Part shown: positions 31,373-39,472 of the stretch, piece by piece
Numbering within the stretch: the stretch's first letter is position 1
How the letters are laid out: every line of letters starts with the position of its first letter
Position numbers and translations under genes: made by a program
Assembly: GCA_000961655.1 (NCBI GenBank)
Contig: LADR01000042.1
Span: 1-64,000, forward strand
Length of the DNA: 64,000 nt
Origin: Desulfatitalea sp. BRH_c12
Lineage (GTDB): Bacteria > Desulfobacterota > Desulfobacteria > Desulfobacterales > Desulfosarcinaceae
Direction: 5' to 3'
The notes under the pieces: generated by a model
Databases searched by the model: none
What the model was told of the DNA's origin: nothing
The model's input: the letters and a program-made list of their open reading frames with translations, nothing else

Positions 31373-31476
31373 GTAGGGTGGGCATCGCCCACCATTTATT
31401 TGCAACTGGTCATAGGTGATCAGTGGTGCGAATCCCTTCTATCCAGCGCCTATGGTGGTGGGCGATGCCCACCTAC
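31373..31476. repeat. Family B repeat, short copy
   Basis: A 104-base element with arms GTAGGGTGGGCATCGCCC (from 31373) and an inverted GGGCGATGCCCACCTAC end (31476). Its interior is shorter than in the other copies. It lies in the gene-free stretch 31208-31632, which otherwise shows nothing recognisable. Confidence 0.7.
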
Positions 31477-31632
31477 AACTCATAACAGCACGCAGCGTGC
31501 CAAGGTTTACATGCAATGGCCCTGGTTCCACCCCTTATACGACTTGAGAATGTCGAGAGGTTCGATTAGGGTGATCCCTCTGCCGCAATGCAATTCGATT
31601 GCAGACTATTACCAACCGCACCGTGAGCGGCT

Positions 31633-32493
31633 TTAGTTCACAAGGGTATCAACCGCTCTTACAAATTGATTCGCAGCTTCGATGTGCGGCAAGTGCCCGC
31701 ACTCTTCGAAAACGATCATACGGCCATTGGGTATACGCGAAAAAGCGGCATGGGCATGTTGCAAGGGGACGACTCTATCTTTTTCCCCCCATAACACCGC
31801 TGTCGGAATTTTTAGCGCTTCCAACTCGTCCAGGATGATCTGTTGTTCCCGTTGCCCTTTCACGCTCCCAATCTGTTTGGCACTGGCGACGGTTGCTTCA
31901 AGGTACCCAGGCATCCGGGCCATTTTCTTGAGCCCGTATGACCATACTCGGGGTGCCCGTGTTGGATGCGCGAATAGAAGCACGGTCGTTAACATCGCCC
32001 ACTGGTAGGCCCCGATGGCTGTTTTGTTCCATGCCGTCACCATTTTGCCGACCACAGGTAGGGTGAGCAGGCGAAGGACCAGGCTGACTTCAGATCCCAA
32101 ACCGGCGCTGCTGACAAGCCCCAGGGCGTTTATCCGTTCCGGCTTGCGCATTGCCACGCGGAACGCTATCAGACCGCCCAATGAATTTCCGACTAAGGCA
32201 GTGGTGTCGATTCCCATGACATCCAGAAATGCGTCGGTAAATGCTGTAAAAAAATCAGGCGAGTAGGATGCCTGGGGTTTGGCGCTCCGTCCAAAACCCG
32301 GAAAACTGACAGCATACACGCGATGCTTGAGCGCCAAAGGTTCGATGACCCACTGCCAGGAATAGGCGCTATCGCCTAAGCCGTGCAATAAAACAATCGG
32401 CGAACCCTCACCGGCTGCGAGGTAATGCGTCGAGAGTTGCGATCCATTGACCGGAACGGTGACATTGCCGACGGATAATTCGGTATTTTGCAT
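31633..32493 (-). CDS. Alpha/beta hydrolase
   Basis: A 286-residue alpha/beta hydrolase. HGLGDSAYSW supplies the oxyanion-hole region (about residue 35). The nucleophile elbow is GNSLGG (about 104), the acid is in WGEKDRVVP (about 232) and the catalytic His in ECGHLPHIE (about 262). No signal peptide is seen. The start ATG 32493 is fixed by AAGGAGT just upstream. It belongs to the esterase/meta-cleavage hydrolase-like branch; the substrate is unknown. Confidence 0.88.
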   Translation of the reverse strand: MQNTELSVGNVTVPVNGSQLSTHYLAAGEGSPIVLLHGLGDSAYSWQWVIEPLALKHRVYAVSFPGFGRSAKPQASYSPDFFTAFTDAFLDVMGIDTTALVGNSLGGLIAFRVAMRKPERINALGLVSSAGLGSEVSLVLRLLTLPVVGKMVTAWNKTAIGAYQWAMLTTVLLFAHPTRAPRVWSYGLKKMARMPGYLEATVASAKQIGSVKGQREQQIILDELEALKIPTAVLWGEKDRVVPLQHAHAAFSRIPNGRMIVFEECGHLPHIEAANQFVRAVDTLVN

Positions 32494-32894
32494 TTTAAAC
32501 ACTCCTTTATTAATAAAGATTTGAACACGGACGGGCCGCAACTCGCTGCGCTCAAACAGTGCGGCCCCAGGTCCTGCGCACCGCTTATGCCTCACTGAAT
32601 CTCATGGCTTGACTGTGGCGGACCACCCGCCCGGCTCGCCTCACTTCGTGCCAAGCCCGAAAGTTGAATTATAGTCCACATTGGGGTTTGGTAAGATCGG
32701 GTGTGGTAGGTATTCGGCAGGCGTCCTTCATTTATAGTGGTACATGGCGCTAGCCGATTAGGAATATTGTCTCTTGTGGAGAGCGAGATAGAATGGTGAA
32801 GGTGACAGAAAGGTGTTGTGGTAGAAATAAAAAAGCACCGCATCGAAAAGGATATCGCTGCGGCGCTTCTGTTGCCAAGGGTTGCCGGTTTTAC
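32494..32894. other. Gene-free region with hairpin and family C-like remnant
   Basis: GGGCCGCA (32533-32540) and TGCGGCCC (32560-32567) form a stem. Bases 32612-32680 resemble the interior of family C elements (GCGGACCACCCG, CGTGCCAA, CCGAA) but lack clear terminal arms. No gene is supported. Confidence 0.45.
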
Positions 32895-33275
32895 TTAACG
32901 CAAAATATCCTTGAATTGAACAGGATCGGTCGCATAGAGCACCGCCCGCTCCAGGGCCTGCTTACGCAATTCATGCACTTTCAGGTAGTCGGGGTCATTG
33001 GCCATCATGAGAAACGCTTTGCGGGACGGGTACTTAACGAGCATGACGATATCCCAACCCTCCGTACCGTTGAGCAGTTCATTGGCCTTTCCGAAATAGA
33101 GGACCTCTGCGCCGACACCCTTCACAAAAGGGCCTGATTCGGCGATATAACGCAGGTAAGCTTCCCGCCCGCCTTCCGATTTAAGTTTCAGCAGATTGAG
33201 CATGACGAAAGGCTCTTCGTTGGTGTTTGCTGCCAGGGCTTGAAACTGATCCGCGTTGGATTGAATGCCGCTCAT
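32895..33275 (-). CDS. DUF1330-like protein
   Basis: A 126-residue protein with a ferredoxin-like alpha/beta dimeric barrel pattern: PFVMLNLLKLK, EAYLRYIAESGPFVKGVG and WDIVMLVKYPSRKAFLMMANDPDY resemble DUF1330 family members. The function of the family is unknown. The start overlaps the stop of the upstream hydrolase gene (TAATG), so the two are translationally coupled and probably work on related substrates. Confidence 0.8.
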   Translation of the reverse strand: MSGIQSNADQFQALAANTNEEPFVMLNLLKLKSEGGREAYLRYIAESGPFVKGVGAEVLYFGKANELLNGTEGWDIVMLVKYPSRKAFLMMANDPDYLKVHELRKQALERAVLYATDPVQFKDILR

Positions 33276-34148
33276 TATGTGTGTTTCTCCTTTTGGAAAA
33301 AAACATTCATCAGCTGCGCCACTTCACGCGGTTTTTCTTCCTGGACGAAGTGGGCCGCTGTTATGGTTTCAACTTGAATCGAATCAAAACAATCTTCGAT
33401 ATGGTCCAAGTATTCCGGAATGATCACGGAATCCAGCGTGCCGTGGATATAGAGGGCCGGCATTGAAAACTTTGTTCCGCCCAGTGTGGCCCAGCGCCGG
33501 GCGTCATATTGCATGGCGCGGTAATAGGATGCGCCTGTGGCGGGGGTGTTTTCTATGCTGTAGCAGCGGATATACTCGGCGATGGCGTCGGGCGGGATGA
33601 TGCCTTCCAGGCCGGCTTTGCCGAAGAAGTAGCGAATCCAGATCTCCTCGTTGCCTTTGATCATGGCTTCCGCCAGTCCGGGCTGCTGCTGGAAATACTG
33701 GTACCAGAGGGGAACTGAGCCGCGGCTGTTAATAATCTCCCGGGCTTTGAGCGATCCCGCGACGTTCGTGATCACGGGGATATTCATAAGCACCAGTTTT
33801 TTTACCCGTTGTGGTATCAGCAGGGCAACCTCCTGGGCCACTATGCCGCCCCAATCATGGCCGACCAGGAAAAAAACGTCGACGTCGAGCGCGTCAATGA
33901 TCTCGATGACGTCCCGGGCCAGTTCCTGCTTTTGATAGGCTTTGACATCCAGGGTGCGATCGCTGTCGCCCAGGCCGCGCAAATCGGGAGCAATGACGCG
34001 CAACGATGGGTCGATATGCGTTGCGACCCCCACCCAGCAATAGGCGCTCTCGGGCCACCCATGCAGCATGACGACGGGAATGCCATCCGGATTTCCAGCC
34101 TCCCGGACGGTAAATAAGCCTCTTGGAACGTTAATTTTCCTTGGCTTC
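33275..34148 (-). CDS. Alpha/beta hydrolase, epoxide hydrolase-like
   Basis: A 290-residue alpha/beta hydrolase of the epoxide hydrolase/haloalkane dehalogenase type. HGWPESAYCW (about residue 27), DLRGLGDSDR, and the nucleophile elbow GHDWGG (about 97), which places Asp rather than Ser as nucleophile, support this class. A C-terminal AAHFVQEEKP supplies the catalytic His. ATG 34148 has AGGGGG seven bases upstream; ATG 34154 is an alternative. An SDR remnant lies immediately upstream, suggesting a formerly larger catabolic operon. Confidence 0.85.
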
Positions 34149-34220
34149 ATGGACATGCCCCCTTTCTTGCCTGTCTCCCCATGTTGGCACACTGGCGCCG
34201 CCTTCGTTCTTCGGTCAGCG

Positions 34221-34375
34221 TCAGAATGCGATTGTGGCGCCGCCATCCACATGGATAATATGCTCTGTGATTTAGGCGCCGGCTCTGCTGGCCAGCAGGA
34301 TGGTGCCGGCGATGTCTTCGGCTTGGCCCGATCGGTCCGCTTTATAATCGTACCCGTACTTGACACCCGCGCAAC
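34221..34375 (-). pseudogene. Remnant of a short-chain dehydrogenase gene (C-terminal end)
   Basis: Read on the minus strand, the segment gives AGVKYGYDYKADRSGQAEDI, then AGTILLASRAGA, an in-frame stop, then ITEHIIHVDGGATIAF and a second stop. This matches the C-terminal region of SDR enzymes (PEDIAGTILFLASRAG..ITGHIIHVDGG), with a stop where a Tyr is usual. The rest of the gene is absent, so this is a decayed fragment. Confidence 0.7.
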
Positions 34376-34478
34376 CGGCATCCGAGTACGAGTACGATTT
34401 ATGTGAGCATCGGTGTTTTTCAACTGTTCCATAAGGTAATCGCATTGACTTTAAACGGTCAGCTATCTTGAAACAGGG

Positions 34479-35591
34479 TTACACATAGCGTTGAGGAAAG
34501 CCTTTGATAATGTTTTGGGTTTCGTCCACGATCTGCGCCACCAAGTCCTTGACGCAGGGCATGTCGTTGATGCGTTGGGCGCATTCGCCGCCGGCGTAAA
34601 GCGCACGGCTTTCGTCGCCCTCGAAAGTGGCATCGATAGCCTCTCTCTCAAAATCAATCAGTTCCCGGGCCCCTTCACTCATGCCGTCATCCGGAACACC
34701 CAGGAAAACTCCCGGCGCTTTTTTCAACGTGTTTTCCTGGTGCTTGAGGCTGACGGGCGTTTTGATCCAACGCGCCGGTCCCACAAAACCCCGGGCCACG
34801 AGGGTGCCCCGGTCGCCGGCTTTGACGATGCCCTGTTTCCACAATTCGGCAAAATCGCTCTCCTGGGTTGCCAGAAAGCGCGTGCCCATCTGGGCCCCAG
34901 CCGCGCCCAGCGCCAGAGCCGCTACCAGGGTCTTGCCATCGCAGAATCCGCCGGCGCCCACGACGGGTACGCCGTGCGGCGCCATCGCCTCAACCACCGC
35001 GGGCAGCAGGATCATGCTGTGCACCGGTTCCCAGGAGGTATGAAAGCCGCCTTCGTGGCCTGAGGCCACGATCACGTCCACGCCCGCCTTCTGGCAGCGC
35101 TGGGCGCCCTTGACCGACGGTACCACGTGCAGCCATTTGAAACCGGCGCTTTTGATCTTTTCGCCCCAGGGCATGGGGTCGCCGGCCGAAGTAAAAATCA
35201 CCTTGAAGCGCTCACCCATTTCGGGATTTTCGCGTCGTTCCTGAATGGCCGTGTTGATGATCATTTCGGCAATGGGTTTGAGTTCGGCCGAGACCATCAC
35301 GTTGATGCCGAAGATTCCGCCGCTTTCTTTGGTATTTTCAAAGGTTTGCCTGAAAATTTTGCGAAAGATGGTTTCGGGCGTATCGTCCGGCGAGGCGCCT
35401 CCCGTTTCAGCGAAATGCTTGTAGATGGCCGGTTGGTTTGTCCGGGTGGTGATGCCGCTGGTGGAGAGCAGGCCCAGGACGCCCGCGTTGGCCGTGGCGA
35501 TACACAGTTTGTTGTTGCTGAACGGCCCCATACCGGCCTGAATAATGGGGTATTTGATGCCTAATGATTTGCAAAGCGCTGTATTGAGCAT
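34479..35591 (-). CDS. NAD(P)H-dependent flavin oxidoreductase, nitronate monooxygenase-like
   Basis: A 370-residue FMN-dependent TIM-barrel protein. The N-terminus TALCKSLGIKYPIIQAGMG matches the 2-nitropropane dioxygenase/enoyl-ACP reductase II superfamily. SGHEGGFHT and GAGGFCDG with GAQMGTRFLATQES are the usual FMN-phosphate binding stretches. ATG 35591 has AAGGAG nine bases upstream. It is divergent from the MerR-TetR regulator, which may control it. The physiological substrate in an anaerobe may be an enoyl or nitro compound rather than a nitronate. Confidence 0.88.
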   Translation of the reverse strand: MLNTALCKSLGIKYPIIQAGMGPFSNNKLCIATANAGVLGLLSTSGITTRTNQPAIYKHFAETGGASPDDTPETIFRKIFRQTFENTKESGGIFGINVMVSAELKPIAEMIINTAIQERRENPEMGERFKVIFTSAGDPMPWGEKIKSAGFKWLHVVPSVKGAQRCQKAGVDVIVASGHEGGFHTSWEPVHSMILLPAVVEAMAPHGVPVVGAGGFCDGKTLVAALALGAAGAQMGTRFLATQESDFAELWKQGIVKAGDRGTLVARGFVGPARWIKTPVSLKHQENTLKKAPGVFLGVPDDGMSEGARELIDFEREAIDATFEGDESRALYAGGECAQRINDMPCVKDLVAQIVDETQNIIKGFPQRYV

Positions 35592-35680
35592 GTTTGGAAT
35601 TCTCCTTTGATGTGCATCCGCGATGCGGTGCCCGGTCTTTATGCTGTGTAAAATGCGGCTCTGAACAATTGACTGTAACT

Positions 35681-35701
35681 TATCTTTAGTCAAAAAAGAT
35701 A
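35681..35701. promoter_or_regulatory. Candidate operator palindrome
   Basis: TATCTTT (35681-35687) and AAAGATA (35695-35701) form a perfect inverted repeat with a 7-base spacer, in the AT-rich divergent region between the flavin oxidoreductase and the MerR-TetR regulator. The architecture fits a TetR- or MerR-type operator. Confidence 0.4.
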
Positions 35702-35945
35702 GGTGTTTGTCAATTATAAAAACGAAGCGGGTCAACGGCCGGTAAGTATATAACTATATGATATAATTGATAATAATGTGTTAGGTAAAACGCCGTTTTC
35801 CTTTTGACGTATAGGTAATCAGCCGAAATATGGATTCAAAACTGTACATGCCAATAAATTTACTCTATAGTTTTACTTTATAATACACACTTGATAGATG
35901 GGTGCCCCTCAGTTGGGCGTCCATCGCTATGGGGAGCCCGCAGCG

Positions 35946-36866
35946 ATGAAGATCGGCGAATTGGAAAAGATAGCGGGCATACCGCGCTCGACGATTCACC
36001 ACTATGTGAATTATGGGCTGTTGCACCGTCCGGCCAAATCAGGGCAGACCATGGCCGAATACGACCACGCCCATGTGAAACGGCTCGAGGCGATCCAAAA
36101 AATCAAACTCGACTATTTAAAGGCTGCGAAAACATCTCGAATTCCGTTGGATTTTATCAAACACCAATTGAGCGAAAGCTATTCCCTGGTCAAGCCGGAG
36201 GCAGCCAGAACCAGAAGCCACTCGGAAAAAAACAGTAAAAAAGGAGCGGCTAAAAAAGAAGCGATTATTGAAGAGACTCTCAAGCTCTATGCCAATCGCG
36301 GATACTATTTAACCAACATCCGGGACATCACCAAAGCCGTGGGGATCTCTTCGCCGACCTTTTACCGTTATTTCAAGGACAAGCGCGAGCTTTTCGTGGA
36401 AACGATCGAGTATGTGGTCAGGAAGTTTAAAAAAGAAATCCGGCAAGCGCTAAAAGGTGAAAAGGATCTGACCCGCAGATCAAAGATCATGTTCGAAACG
36501 TTTTATGCCAATTACCCCAAAATCGGTGAAATCCTGAACCAGTTGAGATCGGGGGTCATCATCGGCGATTCGTGGGCCAAGGACCGCTTGTACCGGCTCT
36601 ATCGCGAAATGATGGAGAATCTGATCAAAGAGATTCAAGTCGCCATCAAAAACGGTATCATGCGGCCGGTGAATCCGGTTCTTCTGGCTTATTTGAATTT
36701 GGCGATCAACGAAGCCGCCATGCATCTGGCGTCCATGGATGACACTTACTCGATAGACGAGGTGATGTATTTTGTCGGGGATATGCTCAACAATGCCTTT
36801 TTAACGGGAAAAGGAAAAGAGATTTTCAATGTGTTCTACAAATCCAACCAAATGCCTGCAGATTAG
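35946..36866 (+). CDS. MerR-TetR fusion transcriptional regulator
   Basis: A 306-residue protein with two DNA-binding domains. Residues 1-70 form a MerR-type winged helix (MKIGELEKIAGIPRSTIHHYVNYGLL begins the protein). A lysine-rich linker follows (about 88-104). Residues about 104-155 are a TetR helix-turn-helix (ITKAVGISSPTFYRYFKDKRELF), followed by a helical ligand/dimer domain to the end. ATG 35946 is preferred because GGGGAG lies nine bases upstream. It is divergent from the flavin oxidoreductase gene and a likely regulator of that unit. Whether both HTHs bind DNA is unknown. Confidence 0.85.
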   Translation: MKIGELEKIAGIPRSTIHHYVNYGLLHRPAKSGQTMAEYDHAHVKRLEAIQKIKLDYLKAAKTSRIPLDFIKHQLSESYSLVKPEAARTRSHSEKNSKKGAAKKEAIIEETLKLYANRGYYLTNIRDITKAVGISSPTFYRYFKDKRELFVETIEYVVRKFKKEIRQALKGEKDLTRRSKIMFETFYANYPKIGEILNQLRSGVIIGDSWAKDRLYRLYREMMENLIKEIQVAIKNGIMRPVNPVLLAYLNLAINEAAMHLASMDDTYSIDEVMYFVGDMLNNAFLTGKGKEIFNVFYKSNQMPAD

Positions 36867-36939
36867 CAGGGTAAGAAACAGGCGCGCGCAACATTCCCTT
36901 ACAGTTCCGGCTTAAACGAAAAGCGCATTATCCGTATTG

Positions 36940-37022
36940 GGTTATCCAGTTCGCTCCAGTGATAATGAACGTTTTTTCGGAATTGGCACGGGGGGTGAGG
37001 CCGGGTGGGTTGTCCGCGCCAC
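36940..37022. repeat. Family C repeat, reverse orientation, one end missing
   Basis: GGTTATCCAGTTCGCTCCAG (from 36940) is a clear family C arm; the following TTGGCACGG and GCCGGGTGGGTTGTCCGCG match the interior of the element at 60121-60277 read backwards. No second arm is found. The rest of the gene-free stretch 36867-37195 shows nothing else. Confidence 0.6.
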
Positions 37023-37195
37023 GTCAGCTTTTAAAGGGCAACCCGCCCGCGGTTTCATTCAGGGACCTGATAGAGATCCACACCTTCAGTGTTCTTCCAT
37101 GCTGTACGGCGTAAGGGGCGGCATAAACAGCAAACTGAAATTTATTAGAAGCAAAAGTGTGATGCTGTAAGAATTGCTTCGGGATGTGGCGGCAA

Positions 37196-37681
37196 TCATT
37201 TTTTAGATGTTCTTTCATCGATTTCAAGTGCTTCGTAATATTTCGAACGCACGCTATTCATGCGTTTTCGATTGACCCCCAGATCAGAGTACCCCAGACG
37301 GGACGCCGATCGGATATGTATGAGCTGTTCATCGTTCGCGAAGTAGAATTCCACATCATCCACAAATCCCAAGTATCTGCTTTTGAATTCAACATGCAGG
37401 TAGTTGTCGGATTGCGCAATAATGGTGGCCGGGTCCAGTTCGGCAAGCACGCGTTGCAGCGTTCGGAATGCTTGCTGCTTTTCCGATGAATAGATGAACG
37501 GTTCGATATAGTGCCTTTGGTCTTCTGACATGCTGGATACACAATTGGGGCGTTTGGGACATGGAAAAAATTTACCGTCTGTGACGCCGACCGAAGCTGG
37601 ACGTTTGCCTGCGCAGCCTGACAGGATAACCGTTAAGATGATAGGAACACACACCAGCGTTATCGCCCATACCATTTTCAT
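37196..37681 (-). CDS. DUF1499 lipoprotein
   Basis: A 161-residue exported lipoprotein. The N-terminal signal (hydrophobic residues 4-20) ends in a lipobox LSGC, which gives the lipid-modified cysteine. The mature part has CPKRPNCVSS, FRTLQRVLAEL, YLHVEFKSRYLGFVDDVEF and HIRSASRLGYSDLGVNRKR, the DUF1499 family pattern of unknown function. ATG 37681 has AAGGAGG five bases upstream. The gene lies 34 bases after the ferritin-like gene in the same direction and may be co-transcribed with it and the sigma factor. Confidence 0.88.
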   Translation of the reverse strand: MKMVWAITLVCVPIILTVILSGCAGKRPASVGVTDGKFFPCPKRPNCVSSMSEDQRHYIEPFIYSSEKQQAFRTLQRVLAELDPATIIAQSDNYLHVEFKSRYLGFVDDVEFYFANDEQLIHIRSASRLGYSDLGVNRKRMNSVRSKYYEALEIDERTSKK

Positions 37682-37715
37682 GATACCTCCTTGAGCAGTT
37701 GGATGCCCTTTGACG

Positions 37716-38150
37716 CTATGCCGGAAACCACTGCCGGTAAAGCGCCGCATGGGCCTTTTCATCCGGAAGAATAGTCCGGAGCACCTGCACCAGGCCACTG
37801 TCTGCGCCTTCGCCCCCGGTCAGGGCCTTCTCGATATCGGCAACGGCCTGGGCTTCCACGTGGCTGAGCTTTTTCATCTTGGCTTTCAGCGGCAAGACCC
37901 GCATCATCAGAGCCATGCCGCTGCCCATGAAGCGCCAGAAGAGGCCCCCGCCGATGCTTTTGCCAAAGGCCTTCTGGTGGCACCGGTCGAACAGCCGGCC
38001 ATGCCGGTACTCCTGGCCGGCATAGGCCGTGAACTTGCCGCTCAATTTTGGCTGGCTTTGGCGATACTGCGCTGCCAAACTCCGGTAGACACCCGTTCCG
38101 ATCATCTCCATGCGGAAGGATTTGGCGATAGCCTTTTTCAACGCGTCCAT
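37716..38150 (-). CDS. Ferritin-like four-helix protein
   Basis: A 144-residue helical protein. Potential iron ligands recur in a di-iron pattern: EYRHGRLFDRCH (about residues 42-53), SHVEAQAV (about 93-100) and DEKAHAALY (about 130-138). This resembles the COQ7/rubrerythrin ferritin-like superfamily. ATG 38150 is one base after the sigma factor stop (TGAGATG), so translation is coupled. A role in oxidative or metal stress is suggested by context only. Confidence 0.72.
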   Translation of the reverse strand: MDALKKAIAKSFRMEMIGTGVYRSLAAQYRQSQPKLSGKFTAYAGQEYRHGRLFDRCHQKAFGKSIGGGLFWRFMGSGMALMMRVLPLKAKMKKLSHVEAQAVADIEKALTGGEGADSGLVQVLRTILPDEKAHAALYRQWFPA

Positions 38151-38151
38151 C

Positions 38152-39054
38152 TCATTCTCCCTGTATCGTTCGTTGATCATCGAGGTTGAAGATCTCCTTG
38201 AACGCATCGGTTTCAAGGAGCTTGCGCAACCAATCGGTCACGTCCGGCGAATCGTAAAAGGGCTGTTCGCGGAAGTTGGCCAGAAAGGGTGCATAATAGC
38301 TTTCCTGAAAATCCATGAGCCGTGCCCCGATCATCGCCTTCACCGGCCGCGTCATTGGCTGGTGATACCTGAGGCGTTGGGCGTCCATCATGCCCAGATC
38401 GAGAAACGACTTGACCTTGTGAGCGCAACGGCAGCGGTTGTCCGGATTGATTGCGCCGCACGTGCCGTGCATGTAATGGCGCACCTTTTTACGGGCGCGG
38501 GACAGTATCTGCCGGAAGTTTTCCCGGGAGATCGCCATGATCTCGGCGCCGACCGCATCCTGCACGCCGAACACGCCTCCCAGCAGAAAAACGATGCGCT
38601 CGGGTCGTTTCAGGCAAAGCAGCATGCCCAGCATGCACCCGGTCTTCACCTCTTCGGCCAGAAGCGCGGCCTCGGGATGAGAATAATCGCTGTGATCCGG
38701 CAACCGCTCGATGGCCGCCACGAAAGCATCAAAGTCGTTGATCCGGTGTTCGAACTTCTTTTTCTTCATGTTCAACACGTAATTGACCACGATGCGATAG
38801 ACCCACGTCCGAAAGGCACCTTTTTGCGGATCATACAAGGCCAGGTTCGTGATAATTTTGATGAGTATCTCCTGGGTGATGTCGCTGGCATCGTCGTTGT
38901 CCATCACCATGCGAAACGCGATGTTGTAAATCCAGGGCTGGTGCACGACGATCAGTTGCTCCAGGGCAGCCTTGTCGCCGTCCCGTGCTGCTTCCACCAG
39001 CGGCCGGTCAGGGTCGCCGGTTTCGATCGCCTCATGATGTAAGGGGCTTCGCAA
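38152..39054 (-). CDS. ECF-like RNA polymerase sigma factor with C-terminal extension
   Basis: About 300 residues. Sigma-70 region 2 spans roughly residues 30-105 (WIYNIAFRMVMDNDDASDITQEILIKI begins it). Region 4 is present but unusual (about 150-195, ending ENFRQILSRARKKVRHYM). A C-terminal extension of some 100 residues has a cysteine-rich patch CGAINPDNRCRC and could sense metal or redox state. TTG 39054 has GGAGGA five bases upstream and starts just before conserved sequence; an upstream in-frame start near 39114 is possible. No anti-sigma gene is adjacent; the coupled partner is the ferritin-like gene. Confidence 0.8.
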   Translation of the reverse strand: MRSPLHHEAIETGDPDRPLVEAARDGDKAALEQLIVVHQPWIYNIAFRMVMDNDDASDITQEILIKIITNLALYDPQKGAFRTWVYRIVVNYVLNMKKKKFEHRINDFDAFVAAIERLPDHSDYSHPEAALLAEEVKTGCMLGMLLCLKRPERIVFLLGGVFGVQDAVGAEIMAISRENFRQILSRARKKVRHYMHGTCGAINPDNRCRCAHKVKSFLDLGMMDAQRLRYHQPMTRPVKAMIGARLMDFQESYYAPFLANFREQPFYDSPDVTDWLRKLLETDAFKEIFNLDDQRTIQGE

Positions 39055-39126
39055 TTTGTTCCTCCATGGTCCTGTTACGGTCAATGATACAACCGAAGCG
39101 GGCGGGTGTGACAAATTTTGTTGTCT

Positions 39127-39236
39127 GGTGATCCACTTCGGTCAAGTGGGATACTATTTGAGTGATGGAGGATCACCTCCTTCGTGGCAATCCCGAATAC
39201 ACTTCGCCAATTGTCACTGGAGCGAACTGGATAACC
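39127..39236. repeat. Family C MITE-like element
   Basis: A 110-base unit with imperfect terminal inverted repeats: GGTGATCCACTTCGGTCAAG (from 39127) and CACTGGAGCGAACTGGATAA plus CC (to 39236). The interior GGATCACCTCCTTCGTGGCA matches the 60121-60277 copy. It lies between the sigma factor and helicase genes; 39237-39472 shows nothing else. Confidence 0.7.
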
Positions 39237-39472
39237 TGTTTTTGTTTGTTGAAGACCCGAAACAAGCCGTTGCCACAAGGTAGCGTTGCGCGCAACGCAA
39301 CTCGCCTCAGAGAATTCACAGGGGTCTATATAGAATTGGTTACGGCGACAATTTGGTACTCGAACCGGCGGGCCCTTTAAAAGTATGCCTTGAAAAAGAG
39401 GCCGATCTTTGACATTGGACGACCTCAATTTCAATTTTCATTGGTACGGCAAGCACCGTTATTAAGGAAGTT

